The position numbers and the translations under genes were made by a program. 64,000 bases of DNA from Syntrophaceae bacterium UBA2251 (GTDB taxonomy: Bacteria > Desulfobacterota > Syntrophia > Syntrophales > UBA2251), in contig DDXV01000016.1 in the NCBI GenBank assembly GCA_002347815.1, positions 26,366-90,365 of the forward strand, read 5' to 3'. Under the pieces are notes generated by a model. The model had not been told where the DNA came from. It saw nothing but the letters and a program-made list of their open reading frames with translations, and searched no databases. Position 1 is the first letter of the stretch. Each line of letters opens with the position of its first letter. This document shows positions 8,516 through 16,752 of this stretch, in pieces.

Positions 8516-9214
8516 TCACGACTCCTTGAGATAGAACTGCATCTTGAGATCGCCGACCTCTACCAGATCTCCATCCTTGAGATCACAACGCTGGTCGACC
8601 TTCTTGCCGTTCACCTTCAGGTCCTTGCCGCCCGAAGGATTGATGAAATACCCGTCCTTCCGGCGGTTCACGAGGGCGGCCACCTTCGGGGCGAAGAACC
8701 CCTTGAGCTTGATCAGGGCGCCGTCGTCCTTGCCGATCGTGCTGATCCGGTCCTTGAGGAGATAATCCTTCTTCTCCGTCGACCCCTCGACGATCAGAAA
8801 CCCGCCAAGGACGTCCAGCTTTTCCGTCGACACCAGGATTTTCTTCTGTTCCGTGGGCGACAGCACCATCGTTTCGTCCATCGAATGGCCCCGGAGCGCC
8901 GGTTTCTTGACCTGGTCCTCTCCCGGCTTTTCGGAAAAGTACTCCAGGGTGTGGTTGCCGATCAGGATGACATCCCCGTTGTTCAGGATATATTTTGACA
9001 CCTTTTTTCCATTGACGAAGGTCCCATTGAGGCTGTTGAGATCCTCGACACTGAAATCCTGTTCCTCTTTCACGATCCGGGCATGGGATCCGGAAACGGC
9101 CTGATTGTCGATCACGAGGTCATTCCCTTCTTTCCTGCCGATGGTCAGGATGTCCTGTGTCAATGGCATCTCCTTGATGACGGCATCCTTGAACTTGACC
9201 TGGATCTTCGCCAT
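8516..9214 (-). CDS. Double FHA-domain protein
   Basis: A 232-residue cytoplasmic protein with two forkhead-associated domains. The first (about 20-95) has the full phosphothreonine-binding pattern IGRKEGNDLVI, SGSHARI and NSLNGTFVNG. The second (about 150-230) is degenerate: IGKDDGALIKL is present but the Ser-x-x-His motif is missing. FHA domains read phosphothreonine, and this gene directly follows PP2C phosphatase and Ser/Thr kinase genes on the same strand (3 bp after the phosphatase). It is therefore probably a substrate or effector of that kinase. The linker (about 100-145) holds Thr/Ser residues around MDETMVLSP, which could be kinase targets. Confidence 0.9.
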   Translation of the reverse strand: MAKIQVKFKDAVIKEMPLTQDILTIGRKEGNDLVIDNQAVSGSHARIVKEEQDFSVEDLNSLNGTFVNGKKVSKYILNNGDVILIGNHTLEYFSEKPGEDQVKKPALRGHSMDETMVLSPTEQKKILVSTEKLDVLGGFLIVEGSTEKKDYLLKDRISTIGKDDGALIKLKGFFAPKVAALVNRRKDGYFINPSGGKDLKVNGKKVDQRCDLKDGDLVEVGDLKMQFYLKES

Positions 9215-9217
9215 ACT

Positions 9218-10033
9218 TCACCTCCTGCGGCCCCTGAAGAAATTGATGAACGATGCAAGCCAACCGGTGTTGGCCAGATAAGCCACGACGACGGTGATGT
9301 TGTCCCGGCCGCCGTTCTCATTGGCGAGCTTCACCAGCGTCTGGCAGGCAAGCGCCGGATCGCGGGTGGAAAGGACAACCATCAAGATGTCGTCATCCGA
9401 AACCATGTTGCTGAGCCCGTCGGAACAGAGGACCAGGACGTCGTCGGCCAGGAGGGTCATCTCCTCCAGATCCACGTCGACCTCGGCTTCGGTCCCGAGG
9501 GCCCGGGTCAGGATGTTCTTGATTTCCGATCGATTCGCCTCCTCGCGGGTGATCAGGTCCCGCTTGACCTGTTCGGCCACCACGGAGTGATCGTCCGTCA
9601 GCTGCTCGATGTTCCCGTATCGGATGAGATACAGCCGGCTGTCCCCGACATGGGCAATGCTTAGCTTGTTTTTCCGGATCAGCGCGGCGACGACGGTCGT
9701 TCCCATGCCCCGCCACTGGGCGTTGCTCTCGGAGGCTTCGTAGACGGCCATATTGGCCAGACGAACCGCCGAACCGAGCCGGTTGGTCAACTCGGAACGA
9801 TCCTCGTCGTAGGCCCCGACCTGGAGGGGCGGCCCCGTGCCCGCGTCGGCGAAATAGCCCCGGATGAGATCCATGGACATCTTGCTCGCCACCTCGCCCG
9901 AGGCATGCCCGCCCATGCCGTCCGCCACCGCCAGCAACCCCTGTTCCGGCAGGAGGCAAAAGGCGTCCTCGTTGTTCGCCCGAACCCGCCCGACGTCCGT
10001 TTGCCCGGCGGCGTGCAGCTCAAATGCCTTCAT
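9218..10033 (-). CDS. PP2C-family Ser/Thr protein phosphatase
   Basis: A 271-residue PP2C phosphatase (Stp/PrpC type) that dephosphorylates Ser/Thr proteins with two metal ions. The metal-binding motifs VRANNEDAF (about 17-25), VADGMGGHASGE (about 37-48), LCSDGLSNMV and GGRDNITVVV are all present. The C-terminus ends in a basic FRGRRR tail after a short hydrophobic patch. Its ATG overlaps the stop of the upstream kinase gene by 4 bp (ATGA), which implies translational coupling, and the FHA gene follows after 3 bp. Kinase, phosphatase and phosphothreonine reader thus form one operon. Confidence 0.94.
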   Translation of the reverse strand: MKAFELHAAGQTDVGRVRANNEDAFCLLPEQGLLAVADGMGGHASGEVASKMSMDLIRGYFADAGTGPPLQVGAYDEDRSELTNRLGSAVRLANMAVYEASESNAQWRGMGTTVVAALIRKNKLSIAHVGDSRLYLIRYGNIEQLTDDHSVVAEQVKRDLITREEANRSEIKNILTRALGTEAEVDVDLEEMTLLADDVLVLCSDGLSNMVSDDDILMVVLSTRDPALACQTLVKLANENGGRDNITVVVAYLANTGWLASFINFFRGRRR

Positions 10034-12507
10034 GAGACGACCTTCATCAGTTCCTGGAGGTCATCGACCAGCTCCTTCCCGCGCTGATAACGCTGCGATT
10101 TGTCCTTCGCGAGGAGCTTGCCGATGATCGTTTCGAACTGCTCCGGCAGATCCGGAACCATTTCTCGCACCGACGGCGGCGGCGTACTCGTGATGTTGAA
10201 AATGAGGGTGGCGATGCTGTCGCCGGCAAACGGCTTCTCTCCCGTCAGGAGCTCGAAGAACACGACCCCCAGGGAGAAGAGGTCGGAGGTGCCGTCCACC
10301 TTCTGGCCCGCAATCTGTTCCGGCGACATGTAGCTCGGCGTCCCCATGATGACGCCGGTTTGCGTCTTGGAACTCGCGATGACCCGCGCGATGCCGAAAT
10401 CGGCCACCTTGATTTCCCCGTTGTTCAGGATCATGATGTTCGCCGGTTTGATGTCCCGATGCACGATTCCGCTCGCATGGGCGTAATCGAGCGCGCCGGC
10501 CACGGAGGAGACGATGCGGACGACTTCAGCCCGGGGCAGGAGCTGATCCTTCTGGCAGTTCTTGGCCAGATCCGCGCCGTCCAAGAGCTCCATGGCCATG
10601 TAGGCGATTTCGTAATCCTCGCCCACATCGTAGATGGTGACGATGTTCGGGTGGGCCAGCTTGCCGGCGGCCTCCGCCTCCCGGAAAAACCGCGACTTGA
10701 TGTCGGCGAGCTGTTCCTCGTCGAACTCCTCGTAGCGCAGGGTCTTGATGGCCACATCCCGGTTGATCTTGGGATCCTTTCCGAGATACACGGTCCCCAT
10801 GGCCCCGCGACCGAGCTCCTTCAGGATCTCGTAACGGCCGAGGGTCGGCCGGGTCTGGGCATTTTCCACGATGACCGTGGAATCCTTCCGGGCGCCGCCC
10901 GCGCCGAAGATCACCGTCTCGCCCACGGCCTTGAGTTTCTTGACCCGCTCTTCGATGTCCTTGAAGCTCCCGGCCGTTATCACATGTTCGTACACGGCCA
11001 CGGCCTTGTTGAACATCCGCTTCCGCTCGAAATCCAGGCCGAGATTGTAGAGCAGTTCCTTGACGGCCTCGTCCTCCACGGGGCATTTGCGGAACTTTTC
11101 GAAAGCCATGTCCAGCATGCCCTGCCCCTGGAAGGAGAGTCCGAGCATCTTGTTCGTCTCCACGCTGTCCGCCTCGATCCGCTCCTTCGATTGCTCCGTG
11201 AAGAGGTATCCCCGCGAGACGACGATCGTGTATCCCGCGAGCAGCAAGAGCGTCGGATAGAAGACCTTGAGCCAAACCCCCTCCGCCAGCATGAAATAGG
11301 CCGCCGTTACCAGCCAGGCCACGAGCAGGACGGACGAGATGAGGGCGCTGATTCCCGCCTTCAAATGGGGAATTCCCAGGGCCAGGAACAGACCGAACAG
11401 GATCAGAACGCCGATCTCCAGCGGTGTGGCCCAACCGGGACGGACGATATGGTCGTTGTTCAGGATGTTGCTGATGGCGTTCGCGGTAATGAGCACGGAG
11501 GGCATGGCCGTGCCGATGGGCGTCACCTGCATCGTCCCCAGACCCGTCGCCGTCGGGGCGATGATGACGATCTTGTTGCGGAACGATTCGGGCGACACCC
11601 GGTTGTTGAGGACCTCGACGAAGGGATAGGCCTCATAGCTGCCGCTGTAGCTGATGAGCATCCGGCTCTGTTCGTGGACCGGGATGCGGATCCTGCGAAA
11701 CGTGAGCGCTTCGCCGATCACCAGATCTTTCAGATCGTACCCGAGGTACTTGAGGGACAGCTGGAGGCTCAGAGAAGGGAAGACCCGGCCGCCGTAGTCG
11801 ATCAGGAGACAGTCGTTTCGCACGGCGCCGTCGCTGTCGGCGGCGAGGTTGATGTGTCCCAGGGCCAGGGCCGGGGTTGAAAATTCGGGAACGGGCGGGA
11901 TGAGTTCCCGGGCCGTCACCAGGTCGGGCGCGCTGGCAAAAGAAACGGAGTTGCGCGCGAGCACCCCGGACATGCTGGCGCTGTCCATCAGGACGGGACC
12001 TCCGAGAACGAAGAAGAAGGGCAGAACGACCCGCTGGGAAGCCCCGATCGCCGTGCTCAGGGCCGCGTCATGGTCCAGGTTTTTCTCGGCCGTCTTCAGC
12101 GTGGCGTAGATTCCCGCGACCGATGCATTGTTCTGCAGCCCCGGCTTCGCCTCGATGGACGCGGTGACATCCCGGATGGCCTGCAATCCCTGGTTCGTGT
12201 CCTTTTCCGAGTACAGGATATTGAGGCCGATGACCTTGGCGCCGTATCCCTGGAGAAGGTCGATCATCCGGGCGATATGGCTCCGCGGCCACGGCCAGCG
12301 GCCCAGGGCGTTGATGCTGCTGTCGTCGATGGCGACGACGACCACCGGCGAGGTGGTCGGCCCCTCCCGCAGGTTGATCCCCAGATCGTAGAATTTGTAT
12401 TCCAGAAACTCCACCGGCGACCAGCGGAGGGCATAGACACCGACAATCAGCAGCGTGAGGATAACACCGATGAACACATCGGTCCGGAAGACCTTCGTTT
12501 TTTTCAT
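10030..12507 (-). CDS. Membrane Ser/Thr protein kinase with CHASE2 sensor
   Basis: An 825-residue receptor-type kinase. After an N-terminal membrane segment (about 12-28), residues about 30-350 match the extracytoplasmic CHASE2 sensor fold. A cluster of hydrophobic segments (about 365-445) returns the chain to the cytoplasm, and a helical, possibly TPR-like linker follows. The kinase domain (about 555-815) has the Gly loop LGRGAMGTVYLG, the VAIKT lysine, HRDIKPANI and DFGIARV, and the activation loop carries GTPSYMSPEQ, so it should be active. It heads the operon with PP2C and FHA genes. The signal sensed by CHASE2 is unknown. A candidate promoter with 10-bp repeats lies upstream. Confidence 0.94.
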   Translation of the reverse strand: MKKTKVFRTDVFIGVILTLLIVGVYALRWSPVEFLEYKFYDLGINLREGPTTSPVVVVAIDDSSINALGRWPWPRSHIARMIDLLQGYGAKVIGLNILYSEKDTNQGLQAIRDVTASIEAKPGLQNNASVAGIYATLKTAEKNLDHDAALSTAIGASQRVVLPFFFVLGGPVLMDSASMSGVLARNSVSFASAPDLVTARELIPPVPEFSTPALALGHINLAADSDGAVRNDCLLIDYGGRVFPSLSLQLSLKYLGYDLKDLVIGEALTFRRIRIPVHEQSRMLISYSGSYEAYPFVEVLNNRVSPESFRNKIVIIAPTATGLGTMQVTPIGTAMPSVLITANAISNILNNDHIVRPGWATPLEIGVLILFGLFLALGIPHLKAGISALISSVLLVAWLVTAAYFMLAEGVWLKVFYPTLLLLAGYTIVVSRGYLFTEQSKERIEADSVETNKMLGLSFQGQGMLDMAFEKFRKCPVEDEAVKELLYNLGLDFERKRMFNKAVAVYEHVITAGSFKDIEERVKKLKAVGETVIFGAGGARKDSTVIVENAQTRPTLGRYEILKELGRGAMGTVYLGKDPKINRDVAIKTLRYEEFDEEQLADIKSRFFREAEAAGKLAHPNIVTIYDVGEDYEIAYMAMELLDGADLAKNCQKDQLLPRAEVVRIVSSVAGALDYAHASGIVHRDIKPANIMILNNGEIKVADFGIARVIASSKTQTGVIMGTPSYMSPEQIAGQKVDGTSDLFSLGVVFFELLTGEKPFAGDSIATLIFNITSTPPPSVREMVPDLPEQFETIIGKLLAKDKSQRYQRGKELVDDLQELMKVVS

Positions 12508-12674
12508 CGCGTTTTTACCTGGTTTTCATTCAATGGCCCCCGAACTCGAGAACCGTGCAGGCGGGTGCTCCCCTCCCTCGCCCCCCCGGGCGGCCCCGGT
12601 ACCCATGGCCCGGAAACGCGCCGCCCGACCGGACGGCGACCGGAAGTGCTCCCGTCCGACGTCCGATGGCTGTC

Positions 12675-12703
12675 ACGCTAAATAAAATCCTTTTTCTTGT
12701 CAA
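12675..12703 (-). promoter_or_regulatory. Candidate sigma-70 promoter for the kinase operon
   Basis: On the minus strand TTGACA (12703-12698) is followed after 17 bp by TAGCGT (12680-12675). The -35 is perfect and the -10 is poor. It lies about 170 bp upstream of the kinase ATG. Confidence 0.4.
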
Positions 12704-12730
12704 CAATTTTCATTCATTTTCGTTCATTTT
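12701..12730 (-). repeat. Three tandem 10-bp AT-rich repeats upstream of a -35 box
   Basis: On the minus strand the units AAAATGAACG, AAAATGAATG and AAAATTGTTG follow each other exactly, and the last overlaps the -35 box. A 10-bp period places each A-tract on the same DNA face, which suggests a bent UP-element-like activator or a regulator bound side by side. Confidence 0.55.
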
Positions 12731-12752
12731 GGGAATCGGCCCTTCGAACCGC

Positions 12753-13220
12753 TCAGCCCGCCCTCAAGGCCGCCAAGGCCTTCGGGACCGTATTCTCCGG
12801 ACTCACTTTGTACCAGGCCGCCAGGATCCGTCCCCCGGCATCGATCAGGAAGGCGGACCGGACGATCCCGAAATATTTCCTCCCGTAGAGGGATTTCTCC
12901 TGCCAGACGCCATAGGCTTCAGCCACGACGTGATCCGGGTCGGACAGGAGGGGGAAATTCAGCTTCAGCCTGTCGCTGAACGTCTTCTGCGCCGCGACGG
13001 AATCGGGACTGATCCCCACGGCGTCGGCTCCCAGGGCGTCGAGTTTGGCCCGTGCGTCCCGCACGGCCTCGGTCTGCTTCGTTCACCCGGAGGTCCCGGC
13101 CTTCGGATAGAAATAGACGAGAAGCTTCCGTCCCTTGAAGTCCGACCGCTTCACCCATGCGCCCGCCGGATCCCTGAGGGAAAAGGCCGGGGCCGCATCA
13201 CCGACGTTGAGCTTCGCCAT
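12753..13220 (-). CDS. bcp: Bcp/PrxQ-type peroxiredoxin with in-frame TGA at the catalytic Cys (probable selenoprotein)
   Basis: Reading from an ATG at 13220, preceded by AGGAGG, the frame encodes 155 residues, the normal Bcp length, if the TGA at 13085-13083 is read through. That codon is number 46, exactly where Bcp has its peroxidatic cysteine (usual motif TPGCT; here TSG-TGA-TK). Both sides align with Bcp: before it the stretch LLVYFYPKAG, and after it VGISPDSVAAQKTF, LLSDPDHVVAEAYGVW and SAFLIDAGG. There is no other stop or frameshift. A strong hairpin begins 17 nt after the TGA start, as bacterial SECIS elements do. The usual resolving Cys five residues later is Thr, giving a one-Sec type. 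It would reduce peroxides in the cytoplasm. A Cys-to-stop mutation is the alternative. Confidence 0.85.
13047..13068 (-). promoter_or_regulatory. SECIS-like hairpin downstream of the in-frame TGA
   Basis: On the minus strand GGCC-GTGCG, loop GGA, CGCAC-G-GGCC forms a nine-pair stem with one bulged G. Counting the T of the TGA as 1, the stem spans nucleotides 18-39 and the loop starts at 27 with GG. This matches the distance and the loop-G rule of bacterial SECIS elements. Confidence 0.65.
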
Positions 13221-13273
13221 CGTCCGCCTCCTGGGGTCCGCCGGCGTTGCGCCCGGCGGGATTGGGGGAATGC

Positions 13274-14944
13274 CTAAACGATTCCCGAGATATTTCCCGC
13301 GTCGTCGATATCGATGTGATACGCGGCCGGCGTTTTCGACAGACCCGGCATGCGGAGGATCTCGCCGGTAATGGGGATCAGGAACCCCGCCCCGGAGGCG
13401 ATCTTGATTTCCCGCACGGTGACGATGAAGTCCCGCGGCATGCCGAGGAGGCCCGGGTTGTCCGACAGGGACTGCTGGGTCTTGGCGATGCAGACGGGCA
13501 GCTTGTCGAAGCCGAACTTGCGGATGAGTTCCAGGTTGCGCTTGGCCAGCGGCCGGTAGTCGATGGACACCGCGCCGTAGATCTCGCTGGCGACCGTGAA
13601 GATCTTGTCCTCCACCGGCTGCTCCCAGTCATACAGGGTGCGGAACCGCCCGGTCGCCCCCGCGATGAGCCGGACCGTCTTTTCCGCGAGTTCCAGGCCG
13701 CCCTCGCCGCCCAGCCGGAAGATGTCCGCCGGCGCGATATTCATCCCCTCGCGCTCCGCGGCGTCCACCACCGCCCGGATCTCCTCGTCCGTGTCGGACG
13801 GAAACCGGTTCAGGGCGATGATGCAGGGAACGTTGAATTTGTCGATATTTCCGTAATGCTTCCTCAAATTCGCCATGCCCAGGACCGCCGCGCGGGCATT
13901 GGGGACATTCAAATCTTCGCGTGCCACGCCGGCGTGGTACTTGAGGGCGCGCACCGTGGCCACCAGGACGACGATCCGGGGATTGAGATCACCGTAGGGC
14001 GCCACGATGTCGAAGAACTTCTCCGCGCCCAGGTCGAAGCCGAAGCCCGCTTCCGTCACCACGTAATCCGCCAGGCGGAGCGCGAGATCGGTGCCCATGA
14101 TGCTGTTGGTCCCCTGGGCGATGTTGGCGAAGGGCCCGCCATGAATGATGGCCGGCACCCCTTCCGTCGTCTGCACCAGGTTGGGAAGCAGGGCGTACTT
14201 CAGCAGGGCCGTGACCGCGCCTTCGACCTTGAGGTCGCCCGCGATGACGGGCTTGTCGTCATAGGTGAAGCCCACCAGAATCTTGCGGATCTTGTCCTTC
14301 AATTCCGCGTAGGACCTCGACAGGCAGAGGATGGCCATGATTTCGCTCGACGGGACGATATCGAACCCCGTCTCGCGGGGAACGCCGTTCGTCGATCCCC
14401 CGAGGCCGATCACGATGTCCCTGAGCGACCGGTCGTTCATGTCGACGACGCGGCGCCAGGTGATCTTGCGGGGGTCTATGTTTAAGGGATTGCCGTGGAA
14501 GACGGCGTTGTCCACGAGGGCCGACAGGAGGTTGTGCGCGCTTTCCACCGCCGGGAAGTCGTTGGTGAAGTGGAGGTTGATGTCGTCCACGGGCAGGACG
14601 CGGGACAGGCCGCCGCCGGTCGCCCCCCCCTTGATGCCGAACACCGGCCCCAGCGACGGCTCCCGGAGCGCCGCGATCGTGGATTTCCCCAGCCGGGCCA
14701 GGGCCTGCGCGAGCCCGATCGACACCGTCGTCTTGCCTTCGCCCGCGGGTGTGGGCGTCATGGCCGAGACGAGGATCAGGTTCGAATCGTCCCGGCGCGG
14801 AAAGCGCCGGATTGCCTCGAGGCGGACCTTCGCCTTGTAGCGGCCGTAATATTCCAGATCCTCTTCCCGAAGGCCGATGACGGACGCGATGTCCCGGATC
14901 GGCCGGAGTCGCTGCGGGGCGGATGTTTTTTTCGAAGTTCCCAT
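13274..14944 (-). CDS. fhs: Formate-tetrahydrofolate ligase
   Basis: A 556-residue ATP-dependent ligase making 10-formyl-tetrahydrofolate from formate, the first methyl-branch step of the Wood-Ljungdahl route and a source of C1 units for purines. The P-loop TPAGEGKTTVSIGL is near residue 65. The family stretches GPVFGIKGGATGGG, LHFTNDFPAVESAHNL and EAGFGFDLGAEKFFDI are intact, and the length is typical. Its ATG lies 2 bp after the stop of the ACT-domain gene on the same strand, so the two are probably translated together. The Sec-peroxiredoxin gene follows 53 bp downstream. In a syntroph the enzyme can run toward formate or serve purine synthesis, and purL/purQ are nearby. Confidence 0.97.
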   Translation of the reverse strand: MGTSKKTSAPQRLRPIRDIASVIGLREEDLEYYGRYKAKVRLEAIRRFPRRDDSNLILVSAMTPTPAGEGKTTVSIGLAQALARLGKSTIAALREPSLGPVFGIKGGATGGGLSRVLPVDDINLHFTNDFPAVESAHNLLSALVDNAVFHGNPLNIDPRKITWRRVVDMNDRSLRDIVIGLGGSTNGVPRETGFDIVPSSEIMAILCLSRSYAELKDKIRKILVGFTYDDKPVIAGDLKVEGAVTALLKYALLPNLVQTTEGVPAIIHGGPFANIAQGTNSIMGTDLALRLADYVVTEAGFGFDLGAEKFFDIVAPYGDLNPRIVVLVATVRALKYHAGVAREDLNVPNARAAVLGMANLRKHYGNIDKFNVPCIIALNRFPSDTDEEIRAVVDAAEREGMNIAPADIFRLGGEGGLELAEKTVRLIAGATGRFRTLYDWEQPVEDKIFTVASEIYGAVSIDYRPLAKRNLELIRKFGFDKLPVCIAKTQQSLSDNPGLLGMPRDFIVTVREIKIASGAGFLIPITGEILRMPGLSKTPAAYHIDIDDAGNISGIV

Positions 14945-14946
14945 GG

Positions 14947-15486
14947 TTATTTGTTGATCACGGCATCGAACCGGATATCGATGTTGTACTCGTCGCTGAC
15001 GCGGTTGAGGTCGTTTTTCAGTTCGAGGATCTTCACCGCCGGCGGCACGGAAAAGTAGCAGACCATCTGGAACACGTTGGCGCCCGTCACCGGATTGTTG
15101 TCCACGTTGGTCGCGATGTCGTCGATGCTGATCCCGCGCTGCTGAAACGTCCGGCTGATCTGGTGGATGATGCCCGGGCGGTCGATGGCCGTCGCGATGA
15201 GTTTGTAGGGAATCGACGGCAGGACCTCCCGGTGGCTGGGCGCCTTGGTCTTCCGAACGTAGACGTCCAGCCCCGTCTTCTGGCGGAGCGTGTCCAGATC
15301 GCCGATCAGGCGCTCGATATCGTCGGTTTTCCCCGACGTGAGTATGATCATGCCGAACTCCCCCCCCAGGACGCAGCCGCGCGCGCGCTCGATATTGATG
15401 CCGCGCGCCGTGAAGAATTCCGCGAACTCCTTGGCCAGACCGGGGCGGTCGGGCCCCATGGATGAAAAGACGACGTAGGATCTCAT
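14947..15486 (-). CDS. Double ACT-domain regulatory protein (GcvR-like)
   Basis: A 179-residue protein made of two ACT domains and no catalytic part. Domain one (about 1-75) begins VVFSSMGPDRPGLAKEFAEFF, and domain two (about 90-175) contains TAIDRPGIIHQISRTFQQRG. Both show the D-R-P-G amino-acid-binding turn. GcvR-type proteins of this build sense glycine and modulate C1 genes. Here the gene overlaps the fhs regulatory space (2-bp gap), so control of one-carbon flow by an amino acid is a reasonable inference. GGGGGGTG precedes the ATG. It could instead bind another amino acid such as serine. Confidence 0.85.
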   Translation of the reverse strand: MRSYVVFSSMGPDRPGLAKEFAEFFTARGINIERARGCVLGGEFGMIILTSGKTDDIERLIGDLDTLRQKTGLDVYVRKTKAPSHREVLPSIPYKLIATAIDRPGIIHQISRTFQQRGISIDDIATNVDNNPVTGANVFQMVCYFSVPPAVKILELKNDLNRVSDEYNIDIRFDAVINK

Positions 15487-15614
15487 GGCATCACCCCCCT
15501 GAATTTCCCGTTAGGACATCCCCCTTTGTGTTTGCGCTCTCTCCCCTATCCTTCGTTCCGGGACATTTTTCAAGCGAAAAGTACGTGCGGCGGCGCGAAG
15601 GGCGTCAATCCGGT

Positions 15615-15643
15615 TTGACAAAACCCCTCCCGATGCGTATAAA
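15615..15643 (+). promoter_or_regulatory. Near-consensus sigma-70 promoter for the ferredoxin-cytochrome b pair
   Basis: TTGACA (15615-15620), a 17-bp spacer and TATAAA (15638-15643) form one of the best promoters in the window. The C5-GAGA-G5 hairpin sequence lies at about the predicted transcript start. The first gene begins 111 bp downstream at 15754. Confidence 0.75.
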
Positions 15644-15753
15644 TCCCCCGAGAGGGGGGTGGCTGGAATTCGACGCCGATCAGGACCTCATCCGTCATCG
15701 GCGGCGGCGCGGTCCTGATCCGCCGCTGCTTCATTCGAGAAAAGGAGGGCAGC

Positions 15754-16749
15754 ATGAAGGCATCCTTGAAACTCAACCGCCGGGCCTTTCTCACGGCCAC
15801 GGGCGGGGCGGCCCTGATCGGCGCGGCGAGCGCGCTGGGAGCGCCCCGAGAGGCGATGGCCTGCCGGGGAAGGCTCGCGACGCTCATCGACCTGACCCGC
15901 TGCGACGGCTGCGACGGGCAGGCGATCGCGGCCTGCGTTTCCGCCTGCAAGACGGCCAAGGCCGGCGACGTTCCGCAACCGGTCGACCCCATCCCCATCC
16001 CCTTCCCCAGCCGCAAGGTCGAGGACTGGTCCAGACGACAGGCGGTGTCGGACCGTCTCACGCCGTACAACCTCATCTACATCCAGAAGGCGGAAGCGGA
16101 TACGGGCGGCCGGAAGACGACGGTGTTCATCCCTCGGCGGTGCATGCACTGCGACAACCCGGCCTGCGCCACCCTCTGCCCTTTTTCCTCCAACCACAAG
16201 TTCGAAAACGGAGCGGTCGTCATCGATCCGGATACCTGCTTCGGCGGCGCCAAGTGCAAGACGGTCTGCCCCTGGGAGATCCCGCAGCGGCAATCCGGGA
16301 TCGGGATCTACCTCAAGGTCCTGCCGACGCTCATGGGGAACGGGGTCATGTACAAGTGCGATCTCTGCCAGGACCTTCTCGAGGAAGGAAAAACGCCGGC
16401 CTGTATCGCGGCCTGTCCGAGGCAGGCCATGGCCATCGGGCCGCGGGAGGAGATTTTCGCCCGGGCGGAGGCGATGGCGAAACGGATCGGGGGCCACCTT
16501 TACGGCCAGGAGGAAAATGGCGGGACCTCCACCCTCTACGTTTCCCCCGTGCCCTTCGCCGACCTGAACGCCGCGGTTCAGACCGGTCCCGGCCGGCCCC
16601 ACCTCCGGCCGGTTGCACGGCGCATGGCGGGCTCGGACGGCCTGGGCAAGGCCGTCCTCGCGGGTCCGGCCCTGGGCGTGGCGGCGGGCATCGCCGGCGT
16701 CTTCGCCGCAATCTCCAGACGCAAAGACCGATCGGGAAAGGAGGAATAG
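15754..16749 (+). CDS. Tat-exported multi-cluster ferredoxin, formate dehydrogenase beta-like
   Basis: A 331-residue electron-transfer subunit. The N-terminus NRRAFLTATGGAALIGAAS is a twin-arginine signal, so the protein acts outside the cytoplasmic membrane. Four Cys groups follow: CDGCDGQAIAACVSACK (about 46), CMHCDNPACATLCP (about 129), CFGGAKCKTVCP (about 163) and CDLCQDLLEEGKTPACIAACP (about 205), as in FdhB/HybA-type subunits with four [4Fe-4S] clusters. A C-terminal hydrophobic segment (about 298-320) anchors it. The cytochrome b gene follows after 3 bp. No catalytic molybdopterin subunit gene lies beside them. ATG preceded by AAAGGAGGG. Confidence 0.9.
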   Translation: MKASLKLNRRAFLTATGGAALIGAASALGAPREAMACRGRLATLIDLTRCDGCDGQAIAACVSACKTAKAGDVPQPVDPIPIPFPSRKVEDWSRRQAVSDRLTPYNLIYIQKAEADTGGRKTTVFIPRRCMHCDNPACATLCPFSSNHKFENGAVVIDPDTCFGGAKCKTVCPWEIPQRQSGIGIYLKVLPTLMGNGVMYKCDLCQDLLEEGKTPACIAACPRQAMAIGPREEIFARAEAMAKRIGGHLYGQEENGGTSTLYVSPVPFADLNAAVQTGPGRPHLRPVARRMAGSDGLGKAVLAGPALGVAAGIAGVFAAISRRKDRSGKEE

Positions 16750-16752
16750 GCC

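Noticed and set aside
12753..13064. A short peroxiredoxin-like ORF starting with GTG at 13064
   Set aside because: It lacks the thioredoxin-fold N-terminus and catalytic site; the natural gene starts at 13220 and reads through the TGA.
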